This document shows positions 19,436 to 32,555 of a stretch of DNA of 38,374 bases, one piece after another. The DNA lies in contig CAJVPP010000255.1 of assembly GCA_910592005.1 (NCBI GenBank), forward strand, positions 1 through 38,374, given 5' to 3'. The stretch's first letter is position 1; the number at the start of each line of letters is the position of its first letter. The notes beneath the pieces are model-generated. The model did not search any database, was not told where the DNA came from, and was given only the letters and a program-made list of their open reading frames with translations. The position numbers and the translations under genes were made by a program. This DNA is from Funneliformis mosseae. Taxonomy: Eukaryota > Glomeromycota > Glomeromycetes > Glomerales > Glomeraceae.

Positions 19436-20971
19436 ATGTCGAGTTACGCTCCAGGATCTTTATTACAAACAATATTGGGGTCAAAATCTTTAGAGATTAA
19501 TAGTGATCTCGATTCTTTGTTTAAAAACAGCGTAAGATCTAACCTCTTACATAGTCCATTAGAGATTGGTATTCGTGTATAAAACACAATCGCTTTTTTT
19601 AGGCAGGACCAACTCAACAACTACCCACAAATGGCGAAAAGCAGCTTAAACGAAAACGTTCGGTTAAAGGCTCAGAGTCTCAAAAGAGAACCAAAGTTAT
19701 AGAAGACGTTGAATCCAATTCTGCTAGTACCAATAAGAAAATTACCGAGTTGGATAAAAGTGTTTATGCTGAAACGGAAGATTCAACTAACTTAAAAACA
19801 ACGGAACTTGATGATAATGATCGATGTAAAAAAGAACTGCCAAAAGAAGATCCTGAACGCTTGCAAAGAACGATCTTTGTGGGGAATTTACCAATTTCGG
19901 TAACTCTAAAGGTTACGTATCTTGCATTAATCTATTATGATACACTTTGTTATCGATAATATAATTTGTTAAGTTTTAATTAAAAATCATATTAGGCCAA
20001 TAATAAAAAGTTAAAAGCCCTTTTTTCTCAATTCGGGAAAATCGAAAGTGTACGATTTCGCTCAATCGTAAGTTCCTATATATATCTATCTATGTTAAAT
20101 AAGGTCGAAGTAGTTTTTTTTTAACGAGATTATGATTCACGTTCTAGGCATTTTCCGAGTTGCTTCCTCGTAAGCTTGCCTTTATTACTGGCAAACTTCA
20201 TCCTGAGAGAGATGTTCTAAACGCCTACATTGTATATAAAGAACTATCATCCGTACAAAATGCCATTACTATGAATGCTCAAATGTTTATGGAAAAGCAC
20301 CTTCGAGTTGATTCCGTAGCTAACCCACAAGTATGTCGTTTTTTTTTTAAAAAAAAAAAAAACATACATTTATCACACATAGATATCTAGATAATTATTT
20401 TGATTTTTTGATTAGAATCATGACAGAAGGCGAACTGTATTCATCGGAAATATGTCTTTTGATGCACAAGAGGAAGAGTTATGGGTACAATTTGAAAGTT
20501 GCGGGGAAATCGAAAATGTTAGAATCGTAAGGGATAATAAAACCAATGTTGGAAAAGGATTTGCATATGTACAATTTAAGGTAAGTAAAAAGAAATTTAA
20601 TGGAATAATCTGCGTATAGATATTTAAATAATTTAATTAATATTTAGGAACGCGCTTCCGTTGAATTTGCTCTCAAGCTAAATGACACAAAACTTGGCAA
20701 TCGAAATATCCGAGTGACAAGATGTGCAAAAGCAAAACATGTTAGTAAACTGGCTTCAAATAAACCTGCCAAAGGCAAGCCAAAAATTGGGAATGTGAAA
20801 TTTGGAAAGAAATTAATTGAAGGTATTCGTGCGAATAATGAATTGTCTTCGAATAAACTTGGAAAAAGTAAGTCAAGTCAAGGTACCCGTGCAAAGAAAG
20901 GTAAAAAAGCTCCAAGAATTCGTACAAGAACACAAGCTTGGAAGAAGACTCAAAAACAAAGCAGAACATAA
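19436..20971 (+). CDS. NOP12: Nucleolar RNA-binding protein Nop12/RBM34-like (6 exons, 382 aa)
   Basis: Exons 19436-19531, 19603-19911, 19996-20067, 20148-20330, 20416-20580 and 20648-20971. It has two RRM domains. The first (about residues 123-220) has RTIFVGNLP as RNP2 and an atypical second half. The second (about 225-300) has [10 protein letters not shown] as RNP2 and KGFAYVQF as RNP1. The N-terminus carries an SLL..ILG segment and a KRKR stretch. The last ~75 residues are strongly basic (Lys/Arg-rich, with [17 protein letters not shown]), as in nucleolar proteins. Yeast Nop12 and human RBM34 act in pre-60S ribosome assembly and 5.8S rRNA processing. It is divergent with the Sds3-like gene and convergent with FIP1. 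Confidence 0.9.
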
Positions 20972-21396
20972 AAGCTTATAAGATTATTTAATATATGAAA
21001 TTACTCCAGTTCATAAAAGGAATAAATGATATTCGAAAACGGAAATTTATAATTTATTTCCGATTAACATTCCACAGATCGACTCTGACATAATCTTGTG
21101 ACCCCTAATTACATTATTAAACTCGCATTACATCAACTTTGCGCGTAAAACTTGTAGTAAACATCCCGCCTTATTATTTAATAACCAAATTTGTTATTTT
21201 ACAAAAATTGAAATTTTTGTTCAATAAATTATAAAAGTTCTAATTTGCTCAATGCCAATTATCATATACATTTTAGATTTATAAATTTTTTTTTTTTTTT
21301 TTTTTTTTTGTAATTTGAAAGTTACTGAATTAAAAATTATTTTTTTCTACATTATTTTATAGCACAAAAATATTCTTTGAAATTATAATAAAATGT
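20972..21396. other. Intergenic region between convergent NOP12 and FIP1
   Basis: 3'-flanking DNA of both genes with a T20 run near 21291. TTTGCGCG near 21139 looks E2F-like, but it sits between two gene ends, so I do not call it a promoter. No gene recognised. Confidence 0.5.
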
Positions 21397-23902
21397 TTAA
21401 TGTCGTCGTTTTCTATTTTCGTCGTCATCACGTGGAGCATCTCCTGTAGTTCTTTTTCGCGATCTATATTATTAGTTTTCAAACTTAACTTGAATTATGG
21501 AGTTCTTTTAAAACAAACAATAAATTACCCATGAAAGATGACTTACCCATCCCATCTTTCATCTTCCCTCCGTGTAAATCCCTATATATATATATAAAAG
21601 AAAATCATTTATTACAAATGATCTTAAGAAATATATTATTATTAATTAAATATGTTCCAATTAAAAAAAAATTTTCATACATGTGATCTTTCAACACTTC
21701 CTGATGCGCTTCTATCGCCACCTCTTTCCTCTTCTCTATCTGAACTTGGACTATTTACTGAGGAACCAGCTGGTCCAGTAGGAGGACGGAAAGGTGGTCG
21801 CATCCTATGTGCAAATGGTGCATCTGGAGGTGGAGAATGTTCCCAATCTGGTCTATTTCCACTCGGACCTAACATTGGTCCAGTCGGTGGTCTACCTTGA
21901 AATCCACCATGTCCAGGACGAAAAGACGGAGAGTTGCGATTTTCCATTTCCCATGCTAAATATTATCAATTTTGAAACGAGAAACTAATTAATTTTCTTT
22001 GGTTAAATATCTTAAACTCTGATAATTGACTGAAGAATACTCACTTGGTTCATCCATTGAAAAGTATGGTCTATATGAAATTACAAATATATTTAAGAAA
22101 TGTAATGTGTTGTAAATTTCATTAATCTTGTTATTATTACCTTTCTTCCATTGGCATTCCACGACCTCGTCCGACCATCCCTCCAGGGATTCCTCCAGGA
22201 ATTCCAGGCATACCTCTAGGCATAGGCATCCCACCGGGAATACCGCCTTGCATGTTAGGAGGCATGCCCCTTGCCATCCCCGGCATCCCCGGCATCCCTG
22301 GCATCCCACCTGGAATGTTACCAGGAATTCCTCCCGGACGCATCATATTTCGCATAGGTTGACCTCTATATGATGGATCGAAACCCATTGGACCTGTTGG
22401 TGGCATATCAGGGTTTGACATGAAAAAATTCGGTGGTGGTCCTATGGGGCCTCCCATTTCCTATTGACAAAGTAATAAATAAATAAATAAATATATATAT
22501 ATATTAGAAAATAAATTAAAACGCGTAAAAATAAGGATAGATAATTTACAGGTGGTGGAAACATTCCCATTCCCATTGGATTCCCTAATTTTATTATTTT
22601 TTTTTTTTTAAAAAAAAAAGACATAATCAATTTACAGATAGAATATCATTTGAAAGGGATGCAACGAATCATAACCTGAAAAATTTTGTGGGTATCCACC
22701 TCCTTCCATGTTAAATTCATCGCTTTGATCCATCGACGGAGGTGGACTTATGTATACATTTTTAAAAGAAAAAAAAAAAGTCAAGCTAGGTTTCTTTTTT
22801 TTTTAAAAAAATAAAATAAAATAAAATAAAATCGTATCCTGTCAATATAATTAAATAAATTAAATTCAAGTTACATTGGTTCAAGTTCTTCCAAAGCTGC
22901 CTCTCTTTCACTTGAGACTACTTGGATTACTGAATCATCTTGGTCTCGTCCACGACGTCCTACATGTTTGAAATCTGAGAAAGCTCTTCAGTTAGCATAA
23001 AACAACAACAACAAAAACAACAACATAATAATAATAATAATTGTTATTTACCTCGCCCACGTTGTTGCGGAAATCTATTATGCTCTTGTCCTCCCGATGA
23101 GGATTGATTGATGGATTGCAATTCGGGCAAATTATTCATTTCTTGTTTAGATTCATATACCTACATTAAAAAATATCTTTTAATTGGTTTTGATTTATAA
23201 TATAATATAACATAAATTAAATCGAAAACACTCACATGTATTTTCTTGCGTTGATGCTGATCTTCACGCATTTGTTTTTGTTTCGCGCAATATGCTTTCC
23301 ATGTATATTCATTGAACCCATAATTAAAGTAATCCGTAATATCCGCACCTGTTTATAATGAAAACTCTATTAGATATACATAAACAATAGCTTTCAATTT
23401 AATTTAACGAATCATACCTGGTTTTCTCCAAGGCTTATCTTCAAATGAGTCTAAATCAACATCATATATGCCGGTTCCTTCGAATGTCCCAATAGCATTA
23501 ATATCTACACCAGGTGTGCGACTTGAAGACGGTTGAACACCTTCTATACTCTCCATGAACATAAATAAGTAGTTAGTTATGATATGCAGTCAATCAACAA
23601 AAAATCGCTATATTTTACCGTGTCGCATTCCAAGCTGTTTATTAAAGTTAGGTTTTATAATAAGAGAATTTCTAAAGGAGGAAAAAAGTTAATAAAAACA
23701 ATTTTGAACAAGTATTCAGGTAATACTAGATTGAGGTTTCAATTAAATTGCCTTGTAGCGTTATCTGTCGGTTTTGGTTGTGGAGCATCCATTATAATTT
23801 CGATATCCTTCAAACAATTAAAAATTGGATTAATATGTAAAAAAAATGGGCATAGAAGATTAAATAATTACAGATTCGTCACTGTCTTCTTCTTCCTCCT
23901 CC

Positions 23903-23934
<32 letters not shown>

Positions 23935-25116
23935 CTTTTCCACTTTTTCTTCGACCGTTGGTTCTTGTTCTTCTGATGAGTCTACCAAATTTCCATTCTC
24001 TGTTGACATTTCTAATGGATCAATATCTTGCATATCACGTCCTTCTTGAATTTCTTGATTATCTTGATAATCCTCCTTATCTTGATTATTCTCATTGCCT
24101 GGAGTATTTATAACTTGGCTATCTTGGTTAACCTTCGTATCTGGATTATTTTGGATCCCTTGAATATCATAGTTCTGAACAAAGGTACTTTGAGCGGTTT
24201 TTTCATCGTGAACATCATGGGTATTTTGATGGTCTTTCGTTTCTGGAGGAAAATACATATCCTGATCATGAACCTGCTCGGGTTTTCTTTTTATTAAACG
24301 TAAAAGTTAGGTGATTTAAATATTCAATGTGGTTAAATGGATTAGAGCACACACGTACATTGAATCTACATCTGCTTGATTTACTTCTTTAGAAACTTCA
24401 TCATTGACATTGCCGATATCATGACTTCAAAAAATATCAAAATGATTTCCAAAATATTAAGTTATCGATAATAAAATTAATTCGATTTTAGCAAGTAACC
24501 TATTAACAACATACTTTGTCCCGTCCCCATACATATCAAAGAAGTCGTCGTCTTATGTATTTTATACATATTATTTCGTTATCCAAACCAAACCAAAAAC
24601 ATAAAAGATAAAAGATTAAGATATATAAACAAGAAAAAAAAAATAATTCTTTATTAGATTTTGTTATGTTACAAAAGGTTACAAATTTTTGATTATAAAT
24701 AACAAAAAAAAAAAAGAATAAAAAGAAAAAAAAATTTAAATTTTAATAAATTAACAGGCTAAAGAACAATGACTATATTATAGATAACTGTTGGCGTTTG
24801 AACAGGTTAGCACTATCATACCTTCTACTTTGACTTCTTTTATATTATTTTCAGAATACCCCTCTATTAACACCAATATATGAAAAGCAATTAGCACTTT
24901 TGTAATTTTGAAGCGTTTTTCAAATAAAGGGTTAATGATAGTTTCCATTATTGTAAAATAATAGAAACGCTTTGTTTAATTGAACTTATCAAATAAAATC
25001 TAATCTAACATTTCCTCACCCTCTTTTGATACTTGAGGATCAACAACGGTCTGCTCTTCAATTCCGCCATACAAAAATTCATCGTCGTTATCAAAATCTC
25101 TGTTAGCGTCTGCCAT
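21397..25116 (-). CDS. FIP1: Pre-mRNA polyadenylation factor Fip1 (17 exons, 666 aa)
   Basis: Exons in sense order: 25116-25020, 24551-24500, 24424-24359, 24286-23872, 23807-23752, 23671-23619, 23543-23418, 23348-23236, 23160-23052, 22959-22875, 22746-22676, 22584-22550, 22460-22141, 22070-22045, 21955-21681, 21581-21547, 21463-21397. The N-terminus is acidic ([19 protein letters not shown]). A run of ~17 Glu occurs near residues 185-205. The Fip1 core motif [19 protein letters not shown] lies at about 284-302 and is followed by [16 protein letters not shown]. The C-terminal third is Pro/Gly/Met-rich, then Arg-rich and ends in RKRRH. Fip1 bridges poly(A) polymerase to the cleavage and polyadenylation complex. 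The fifth intron needs a GC donor. The sixth exon could instead be only 23634-23619. Intron 1 (468 nt) is unusually long. Confidence 0.92.
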
Positions 25117-25595
25117 TCTTTTTTATTAAACTAAAAAAATTTTATCGGGGGAGATCGAGAATAAATATTAACTTTTCATGGCTGCGCCTTTGTCAGATGA
25201 TGAAAATCATAATTTATTACGTGATAATATGCTTTAACTCTCGTGATGATTTGCATTGGTATCAAATCCTGGCCTGGTATAAAATTTAAAAGATTATTAT
25301 TATGATTATGAATCATATCTTGAGGTCAACATGAACAATAAACTTGTTAGAATTATAATCGATTTTTTGATCATTATTTTTTGATCAATAAAAATCTGCT
25401 GTTAAATTATTATCACACCGTAAAAAAACCATGATTTCACGTGACTTGATACAATTCGCGTCAGTAAAAAGTAAAAAAGCGTAGTTCAAGTCAACCGTTA
25501 GAACTTCTATTCCTTACTTTGTACCTTTAATTAAATTTAATAATTTCTAAAGGAAAACTTATTCAAAAAAAAAAAAAAAAAAAAAAATATTCCTA
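25117..25595. promoter_or_regulatory. Shared upstream region of divergent FIP1 and CDT2
   Basis: 479 bases between the starts. TCACGTGA, a full palindromic E-box, is at 25437-25444, and ATTCGCGTCAG follows near 25456. A run of about 22 A lies just before the CDT2 ATG (25566-25587). Both genes probably take their promoters from here; use of the motifs is inference. Confidence 0.45.
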
Positions 25596-27086
25596 ATGTG
25601 TCGTCGTTGTAATAAGCAAGCTCAAGATAATAATAACCTAGCCTTTTTAACACCATCACCTTTATCTGATATTACGCGACAAACCAACAATGTAAATTGT
25701 AGACTTGAACCTTTAGAACCCGTAACCCCAACTCCAGGTCTACCACCAAAAAAAAGGATAAAGTGTGATAATTTACAGGGTAATTCTCAATTAGACCTTT
25801 CAGCGAATAAATTAGATAATAATCAAGTTACAACAACACCTTCGCGTCCAATTAAATACTTTAACCCATATTATGGATTAACATTACAGAATGCATTATT
25901 TCAAAGGGAAATTTGGGGAACTACTGTGATGGGTGGTTCAACCATGGCTTCAAAAAGATGGAATGTTTCAACGCGTTTCTTTATAAAAGATTTCAAAAAC
26001 ACGGATAATGATGTGTTTAGATTTCTTGGTGATCGAAATTTCGTTGCACCATTCGTTTGTTCTTTCAGTCATGTGGCGCGTGACGGAAAACTTTTAGCCG
26101 CAGCAGACGAGGAAGGGATGGTGGGATTTATTGATGCTAGATACGATAACACAGTGGAACTTCAACGGGTTCGTACTGAATTTCGTGCACACGATAATGC
26201 TGTCTTTGATGTTATGTGGAGTCATGATGATTGTTCAATGGTTACCGCCTCTGGTGATCAAACAGCGAAATTGTGGGATGTGGAATCACAGCAATGCAAG
26301 GCAACGTTTGGAGGACATACTTGCAGTATCAAATCAGTTAATTTTAATCCTTTAAATCCAAATTTGTGGGTGACTTCTTCAAGAGATGGAAATATATTTA
26401 TCTGGGATACCCGCTCAAATGGATTACGTTCTGAGGGTGAAATCTTCTTTAAACCAGTTATCAGCATTCGAAATGCACATTTACATGATACCTTAAAGAA
26501 GAAGTCAAGAAAGAATTATCAACTTCCTCCAATTAGAAGCAAACCGACCAGCAGTGTAACCGGAGTACAGTTTTTGATGCATCAGGATTTATTATTGGCA
26601 TCATCTGGAGCAAGTGATAGTATTATCAAGTATTGGGACTTACGAAATCAGGACGCGTCAAATAGTCCGATACCAACTCAAATATCTATTAATGGTTCCG
26701 TTGCCAAACGTCCTCATGGAATTTCAGATTTAATTTTAGATAAAAGTGGTACTCGCTTATACGCCAATAGTACAGATAATTATATTTATATGTATGATGC
26801 TACAAATCTAGGAGCTTCTATTGGTTGTTTTACTAGTCCAAATTACAGATGTTCGTCATTTTATGTTCGATTGGCTTGTTCACCTGATGGTCGTTATATC
26901 GCAAGTGGATCAAGTGATAAATCCATTTATATTTGGGAGGTCGATTTCCCAAGTGGCGACCCCGTTATTTTGAGAGCTCATGAAAATGAAGTTACAAGTT
27001 TAAATTGGTCGAAAGATATTGAAACCTTCGCTTCCTGTTCTGATGATACGACTCTTCGTATTTGGCGAATTAATGGTTCTGAGTAG
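25596..27086 (+). CDS. CDT2: Cdt2/DTL WD40 substrate adaptor of CRL4 ubiquitin ligase (single exon, 496 aa)
   Basis: Uninterrupted 496-codon frame from the ATG at 25596. About 140 N-terminal residues are Asn/Pro-rich with a KKRIK basic patch. WD40 repeats fill about 145-493. Repeats ending IFIWDTR and IKYWDLR carry the WDxR (DWD) box used to bind DDB1. The segment RPHGISDLILDKSGTRLYANSTDNYIYMYD is the block by which I recognise Cdt2. CRL4-Cdt2 destroys PCNA-bound Cdt1 and other S-phase targets. It is the only long gene here without introns. No PIP box was looked for successfully. Confidence 0.9.
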   Translation: MCRRCNKQAQDNNNLAFLTPSPLSDITRQTNNVNCRLEPLEPVTPTPGLPPKKRIKCDNLQGNSQLDLSANKLDNNQVTTTPSRPIKYFNPYYGLTLQNALFQREIWGTTVMGGSTMASKRWNVSTRFFIKDFKNTDNDVFRFLGDRNFVAPFVCSFSHVARDGKLLAAADEEGMVGFIDARYDNTVELQRVRTEFRAHDNAVFDVMWSHDDCSMVTASGDQTAKLWDVESQQCKATFGGHTCSIKSVNFNPLNPNLWVTSSRDGNIFIWDTRSNGLRSEGEIFFKPVISIRNAHLHDTLKKKSRKNYQLPPIRSKPTSSVTGVQFLMHQDLLLASSGASDSIIKYWDLRNQDASNSPIPTQISINGSVAKRPHGISDLILDKSGTRLYANSTDNYIYMYDATNLGASIGCFTSPNYRCSSFYVRLACSPDGRYIASGSSDKSIYIWEVDFPSGDPVILRAHENEVTSLNWSKDIETFASCSDDTTLRIWRINGSE

Positions 27087-27411
27087 TAGTTTTACGTGTG
27101 TTATATATATCAAAACATTCTGGAAGTAATAATGAAATATTTAGCTAGCATAATAACAAAGCACCATGAAATCAATAAAAAATTTATGTATTCTGTACTA
27201 ATTATTGTAAGTGATCTGTAATTTACAAATCTAAAGTCAAACTTATAAAAAAATTATTATTGAAATAATAAGAGTGTAAATTATATGCTTATGTGTTACA
27301 TATATATATTTTATGTATATATATATATATTTCTTATAAAATCAATATGAAAGAAAGTAAATAAATAAATAAAAATAAATATATCACAAAAAAAGATAAT
27401 ATGTATAAATA

Positions 27412-27449
<38 letters not shown>

Positions 27450-27583
27450 TATATATATAAAATGATACTTGATATCAAATAAATTGTTATAAAACAAAAA
27501 AAAAATAAACCTAAAATCAAAGCTGCAAAGAATAATGAAAAAATTATTTTTTTTTAATACAGAAACCAGTTCCGAATATGTCT

Positions 27584-27614
<31 letters not shown>

Positions 27615-27909
27615 GCCGTTTCAGGCTTAACCCTTTTTTTTCCTTACCCTTGCCCTCGAGAATAGAATGAAATTCAAAATAAATAATAATAAATAAAATA
27701 ATATAATATATAATATATAAATTATGATTCCTATATATAAAAAGTAAATTCAAGTTATAGCGAATAACATTCTTTGATTCTTCAAATTTTTTGGAAAAAA
27801 ATAATATATATAAATGTTCTACAAAAAAAAAAGTTACAAAAAAAAGGTAAAAAAAAAATACACAAATATAAATAAACAAAAGTATGGTTACTATTTTTTT
27901 TTTTTTTAA
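27087..27909. other. Intergenic region between convergent CDT2 and LRG1 with long A and T tracts
   Basis: TA repeats (27300-27330), a run of about 30 A near 27416-27446 and a run of about 25 T near 27590-27614. No gene or transposon end recognised. Confidence 0.6.
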
Positions 27910-30900
27910 TCAAGATGCCCGTTGTTCAACTGGAATTGAACTTTCACTTTTGACAATTGAAGATGACGAAGCTGGATATATATTAGTAGAATTCGCGTTT
28001 TGATGATTTTCATTGTTTCCCTTTTCAATAAATGTCTGATGTTGTGGGTTATTATTATGACGTAAAACTTGTATGTCTCCATCACCACCAGAACTTGAAC
28101 CTTCGCTTATATTGTCATTAATATTTACATTATCTTTTTTTAGAGACACAAATTTCTCACAACGTTTTAATATATCTTTTGAAGTTAACCCCTCGGGATT
28201 ATTTAATAAGTCTTGATCATGTAAAATGGCGGATAAATCTTCTGGAACCTATATGTTAAAACATTTAAATGAAGAAATGAGAATTTACACAAAACATATA
28301 ACGTATTTATTTAACATAAAATTTTCATAAACTTACCACCCAGAAATCATCCTGATATTTAAGCAAACTATGTACCGCCTCAATAGCTAAAAATGAATCA
28401 TCTTTAGTTGGATCCTTTGATTTAGAATATAGTATATTAGGTGTTATTACTGTGGCAAGATTATGCAAATCCATCTTGCTCCCTGTTTCTTCGTCTACAT
28501 GTGAAAATGAAGCTACCCATTTGAAAAATATGAAAAGTACTTCCATGGTATCGCGATTAATTTTTGGTAAAAGACAGCATGTAAGATGCAAAATTTTCTT
28601 ACGATCTGCCTCATTTGGTAGTTCTATAAATTAGAATTAGAATTAAAATAGTGTCTAAAAAATATATACAAATAATAAATCTTAGTAAATTAGAACAATT
28701 ACTTTGTGAAGTTATAAAGAGTTTGTGCAATTTGAATGTAAGTAACGGATCAGGGAGATCACGTAAAAATTTTTTCATTAACGCAGCAACTTGTACGGGA
28801 TTATCTTCGGAAAGATTTACTGCTGAAGGGTTTTTGTCGATCGCTTCGCTAAGATCTTTTAGCCGTCGAATGTTGCCATTTTTACGGAATATACCCTCAA
28901 CTGACATATCTATAATAATAATATTCAGAAATTGCATGTCAATAAAATTTCTGAATATAAGGAAAATCATCATTAAATGATCATAGTTACCCATTGTTTT
29001 CATAGCGGATATGCTGTCGTCAACAAAGCTAGGAACCTTTATACGACCAGGACCTGCACCTAGCACAGAATCAATACCATACCTTTCAACTAGGATTTCA
29101 AGGGGAACACCAAATGTACCTATTAAATATTAGATGAAAATAAAATTTTCTAAATATTTAAACTTAAATTTATCTAATAATAAGTTTTGTTTTAAACAAG
29201 CCAAACCTTTCTTCTTAACAGGCTTTTTCTCTGCAGGCTTAATTGACGTTACAAATTTTGCCCAGAATGTAGCTTTTTTTGATCCAATTAAGTCTAATAA
29301 CTCTTCTAATGAGAAATGCTCCTTCAAAAGTTGTTCCATTGCAAGAACTGCTACATGTTTTACAATGAAAAATTCTAGAGCAGAAAGTTCAGACAAATAA
29401 CACTTTGCACGTGAGTTGCGTCTTGATTCTTTATTTGCCTTGTCGTCAGGGATACATTCAGATGCCATACAACCTGCGGCTAAAGCGGAAATATCAGCCA
29501 ATGTAATAGCTTCGTTTTGCGAATCGAATTTTATTCTATTTTCTTGTACTTGCAAATCGAACACTTGATCTTGTACAATCTTAACATGATGTTGTGAAGG
29601 AGCTCTTGCTAATTTATCCTTTGCAGTACCATCAGGAATTGAACTTGTAGAAGGCTCCGATTCATGTTCTATTATTCTAGATCGTGTCGCAATTCTTGCC
29701 GAAGTGGATAATTTCCGATCCATGTGAACAGACTTCATACGTTTTATATCAGTTTTATTAAGTGGGTCATAATTATCACCACTGGAATATTTTAAAATAG
29801 AATCCCTACGAACAATCACTGTTTCGGATTTCTGATCTTTATGTCCACGATTAACATCAATAACCGATTGATTCTGGCTTTCATCTTTTAATAAATTAAA
29901 GAATAAAAAAAAAAAAAAATATTATCAACAAAATAAATCGTGTAATAAAATTATTTCAAGAATAAAATTTACCTTTTCGCCTAAGTAAATTATATAAACG
30001 TGACAGTGCCACTCGTAACAAATATGTGTACTGTTCTAATTGAGATACATACTGGAACCCTTTTAAAGATTGTTCATTGGTGTCCTTTGGACAAAATGCC
30101 ATTTCCGTTATCTGATTGAAAGACGCATCCTTAAATATTGTACGCAATTCACGAGAACATCCAGAACATCTCAAACAACCAATATGCCATCGAAAATGTC
30201 CATATTTATAGCATTCTTCTTCAACTGTAATGCGACACGCATGACATAAATCTGATGTTGCCTCACCATCTACATTTGTTACTTTATCTTGCTGACTACC
30301 TTTGTTTGTAAGTTCGGAAAGTTTATTTAAGAACTGTCCTATTGCCGTAGCATTTTCAAAATCTCTTTCCTTTATATTTATAAGAATATAAATAAATAAA
30401 TCGGATAAAGTATTCAATAAGAAAGGTAGTTTTATATTAATATATAGTTACCAATTTCAATGCACCTGTAAGCGCGATCCTAATTAAAATTTTTAAATAA
30501 TGTGCTAATCCTGTCACTAGAGATAAGAGTTCCTGTGTTATACCCAATCGTCTGACGTCCGATTCTTGTGTATTTGACAATAGAGAGAAAAAATTAACTA
30601 TTTTCTTGCAAAGCATTTTTGCTTCCCTATTATGTTGAAGACCTAAAAATATCAACAGATCAAGATAAAATTATTTTTCGTGATTAATAAATAATAATTA
30701 TTATTGCTAAATATCTTAAACAAACCTTGTCCACTTGCTTTTACTAATTGAGCTTCCAAGTTATCGATAGCAGTGAACAATATTTCAACGTGATTGATAA
30801 ATTTTTCTGCCATTTTCACGCCATTAAAATAAGATCCATTTGACACGTGTACAAGCATATCCGAAATACATGCCGCTGACATTTCTTCAAATGTAGAAAG

Positions 30901-31952
30901 CACTGTCCATATATTGTAAACTTTTTCTTCCATGGCTTTTTGTTGATTTTTAAGTTCTTCGGGTGATGAAATTTCAGGTTCTGGTTGATCAACTAAAATT
31001 TCATAAAAAAGGAATTATGATTACATACCGATGTATACAAGAAAAAAAGATATTCTTTAAAAAATTAAATTAATACCATTTTCCAAACCTTGCATATCAT
31101 CTGGATGGGTGGATAATTTTACATTCCAAAACTAAGCCACATTTAGTAATAATGTTATTAGTCAAATTTGATGTAATACAAACTCACAGGTACACCCATC
31201 AATTAAATTGATAAAGTTTTCCTCATGAGTTAAATATAAGAAAACATGTAACTAATTCGTAAAAAGAAAATACCAAGGTAATTTTTTTCCCCAGGGTAAT
31301 AAAAACAAACATAAGTTTGCAGATAAAAATTCAGCATACCTTATGGATCATGTAACATTCAGGATGCCAATGTTCGTCGATACTATTTCGATTAATTTCT
31401 ACAAATTGTTTTAAAATGGCAGTTTGGCAACCCGTACATTTGACTGCAAATCGAGTGGAGTAATGGTAATGGCAATAAACCTGTCCGTCATGTTCGTAAT
31501 ACGAATCTTGAGGACCAAACACTGTAGGGCAAGCAGAACATGTAAAGTGTTCAATGTGATACTTTTTATCAAGAGCGGTAATATAAGATCCTCGAAGTGC
31601 ACCACCACACTTTTCGCAGATGAGGTTTAAACGTCGAAAATAGTCTCGTTCGCATAAAGGGTGATGTTTTCCTTCTAAACCGTCTATTGGAAAAAATTTA
31701 GCAGCGACAATAGTTCCACAGTCCTATAATATAAGTGATTCAAAACAGTTATAATATGTAAGAGTTTAGAAATAGAATTCTTTTATAAATACGATGATTG
31801 GTCACCTGGCATTTGAAGCACTCTAAATGGTATGTCCCTCCCAATGCTCGTACAAATTGTCCAACTATTAGGAGTCCACATTTCGCACACGTTGTAAAGG
31901 CTTGTTTACTATTACTGACTTCTTCTGGAACTACCTCACTACGATCCGACAT
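27910..31952 (-). CDS. LRG1: LIM-RhoGAP protein Lrg1 (11 exons, 1026 aa)
   Basis: Exons in sense order: 31952-31806, 31723-31340, 31131-31077, 30992-30726, 30642-30452, 30369-29973, 29884-29207, 29119-28991, 28909-28703, 28623-28337, 28248-27910. LIM domains: CxxC...HxxCxxCxxC from residue 22, a second from about 84 (CEKCGG...CHYHY), a partial third (CTGC...HPEC) and a distant one at about 390-445 (CHACR...HIGCLRCSGC...CPKD). The RhoGAP domain spans about 707-905: TFGVPLEILVERYG, PSFVDDSISAMK, VEGIFRKNGNIRRL with arginine finger Arg758, then DLPDPLLTFKLHKLF and WVASFSHVDEETGSKMDLHNLATVI. In yeast, Lrg1 turns off Rho1 and so limits glucan synthase and cell-wall integrity signalling. Length matches yeast Lrg1 (1017 aa). 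The C-terminal ~75 residues are Asn/Ser-rich. Confidence 0.93.
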
Positions 31953-32555
31953 TACTTTGAAATTATAACAGTCGAAAAGTACAAACGCTGATGGTACGTC
32001 AAACTTGTAGAGAAACTAAGGCAGGTGGAATACAAAAGGTTTAAACCATTAACGCACTAAAAATGGGCGAAAATGATCGCAAATGTAACTCAAATTATTA
32101 TAATAAGTGAGTAAGTTGAAAAAAAATGATATTTTAAAGATTAGTGGTTCATTCACTTCGCTTCGCCCCCTTTGCAATGTGTTCAACCAACGTAAGTAGT
32201 ACAAGGCTAGCCACATTTGTCATTCCTCTAATTTAGGAGATGACGTTCAATAAATACTTGCTATTTTTAGTAACAATTCTTTCAATCGGAGAAAAAAATA
32301 GATTAATTATTTGAAAGATTTGCAAAATTGCAATGTATGAAATGCGTACAAATTTCCATAAGCAAACGGCGAAATCCGATACGAGTCTATTTTTTATTAC
32401 TGATGAATGACAGATAAAAAAAAATATATAATTTATTTAAATGAATTCAAAAATAAAAATTTTGACACATGACTATTAACATCATATGACTCAAAAGATT
32501 TAAAATATATATATTTCGATCAGCGTTTTGTTATTTGTACCAAGTCCAAACTACA
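31953..32555. promoter_or_regulatory. Shared upstream region of divergent LRG1 and the F-box gene
   Basis: About 600 bases. A TGGGCGAAAA motif near 32064 and ACGGCGAAAT near 32367 are weak E2F-like matches. A CACTTCGCTTCGCCCCC patch lies near 32155-32171. No gene, RNA or element recognised. Confidence 0.35.

Noticed and set aside
21130..21150. TTTGCGCG as an E2F site
   Set aside because: It lies between the 3' ends of two convergent genes.
22128..22373. Plus-strand open frame rich in His/Arg/Pro
   Set aside because: Shadow of the Gly/Met/Pro-rich repeat exon of FIP1 on the other strand.
23619..23634. 16-nt exon in FIP1 with acceptor AATAAACAG
   Set aside because: In frame, but the upstream acceptor TTTTTCCTCCTTTAG is much stronger and gives a 53-nt exon; kept as a second choice.
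23584..23976. Plus-strand 130-codon open frame ending in Leu/Phe runs
   Set aside because: Antisense to the FIP1 Glu tract and introns; low complexity.
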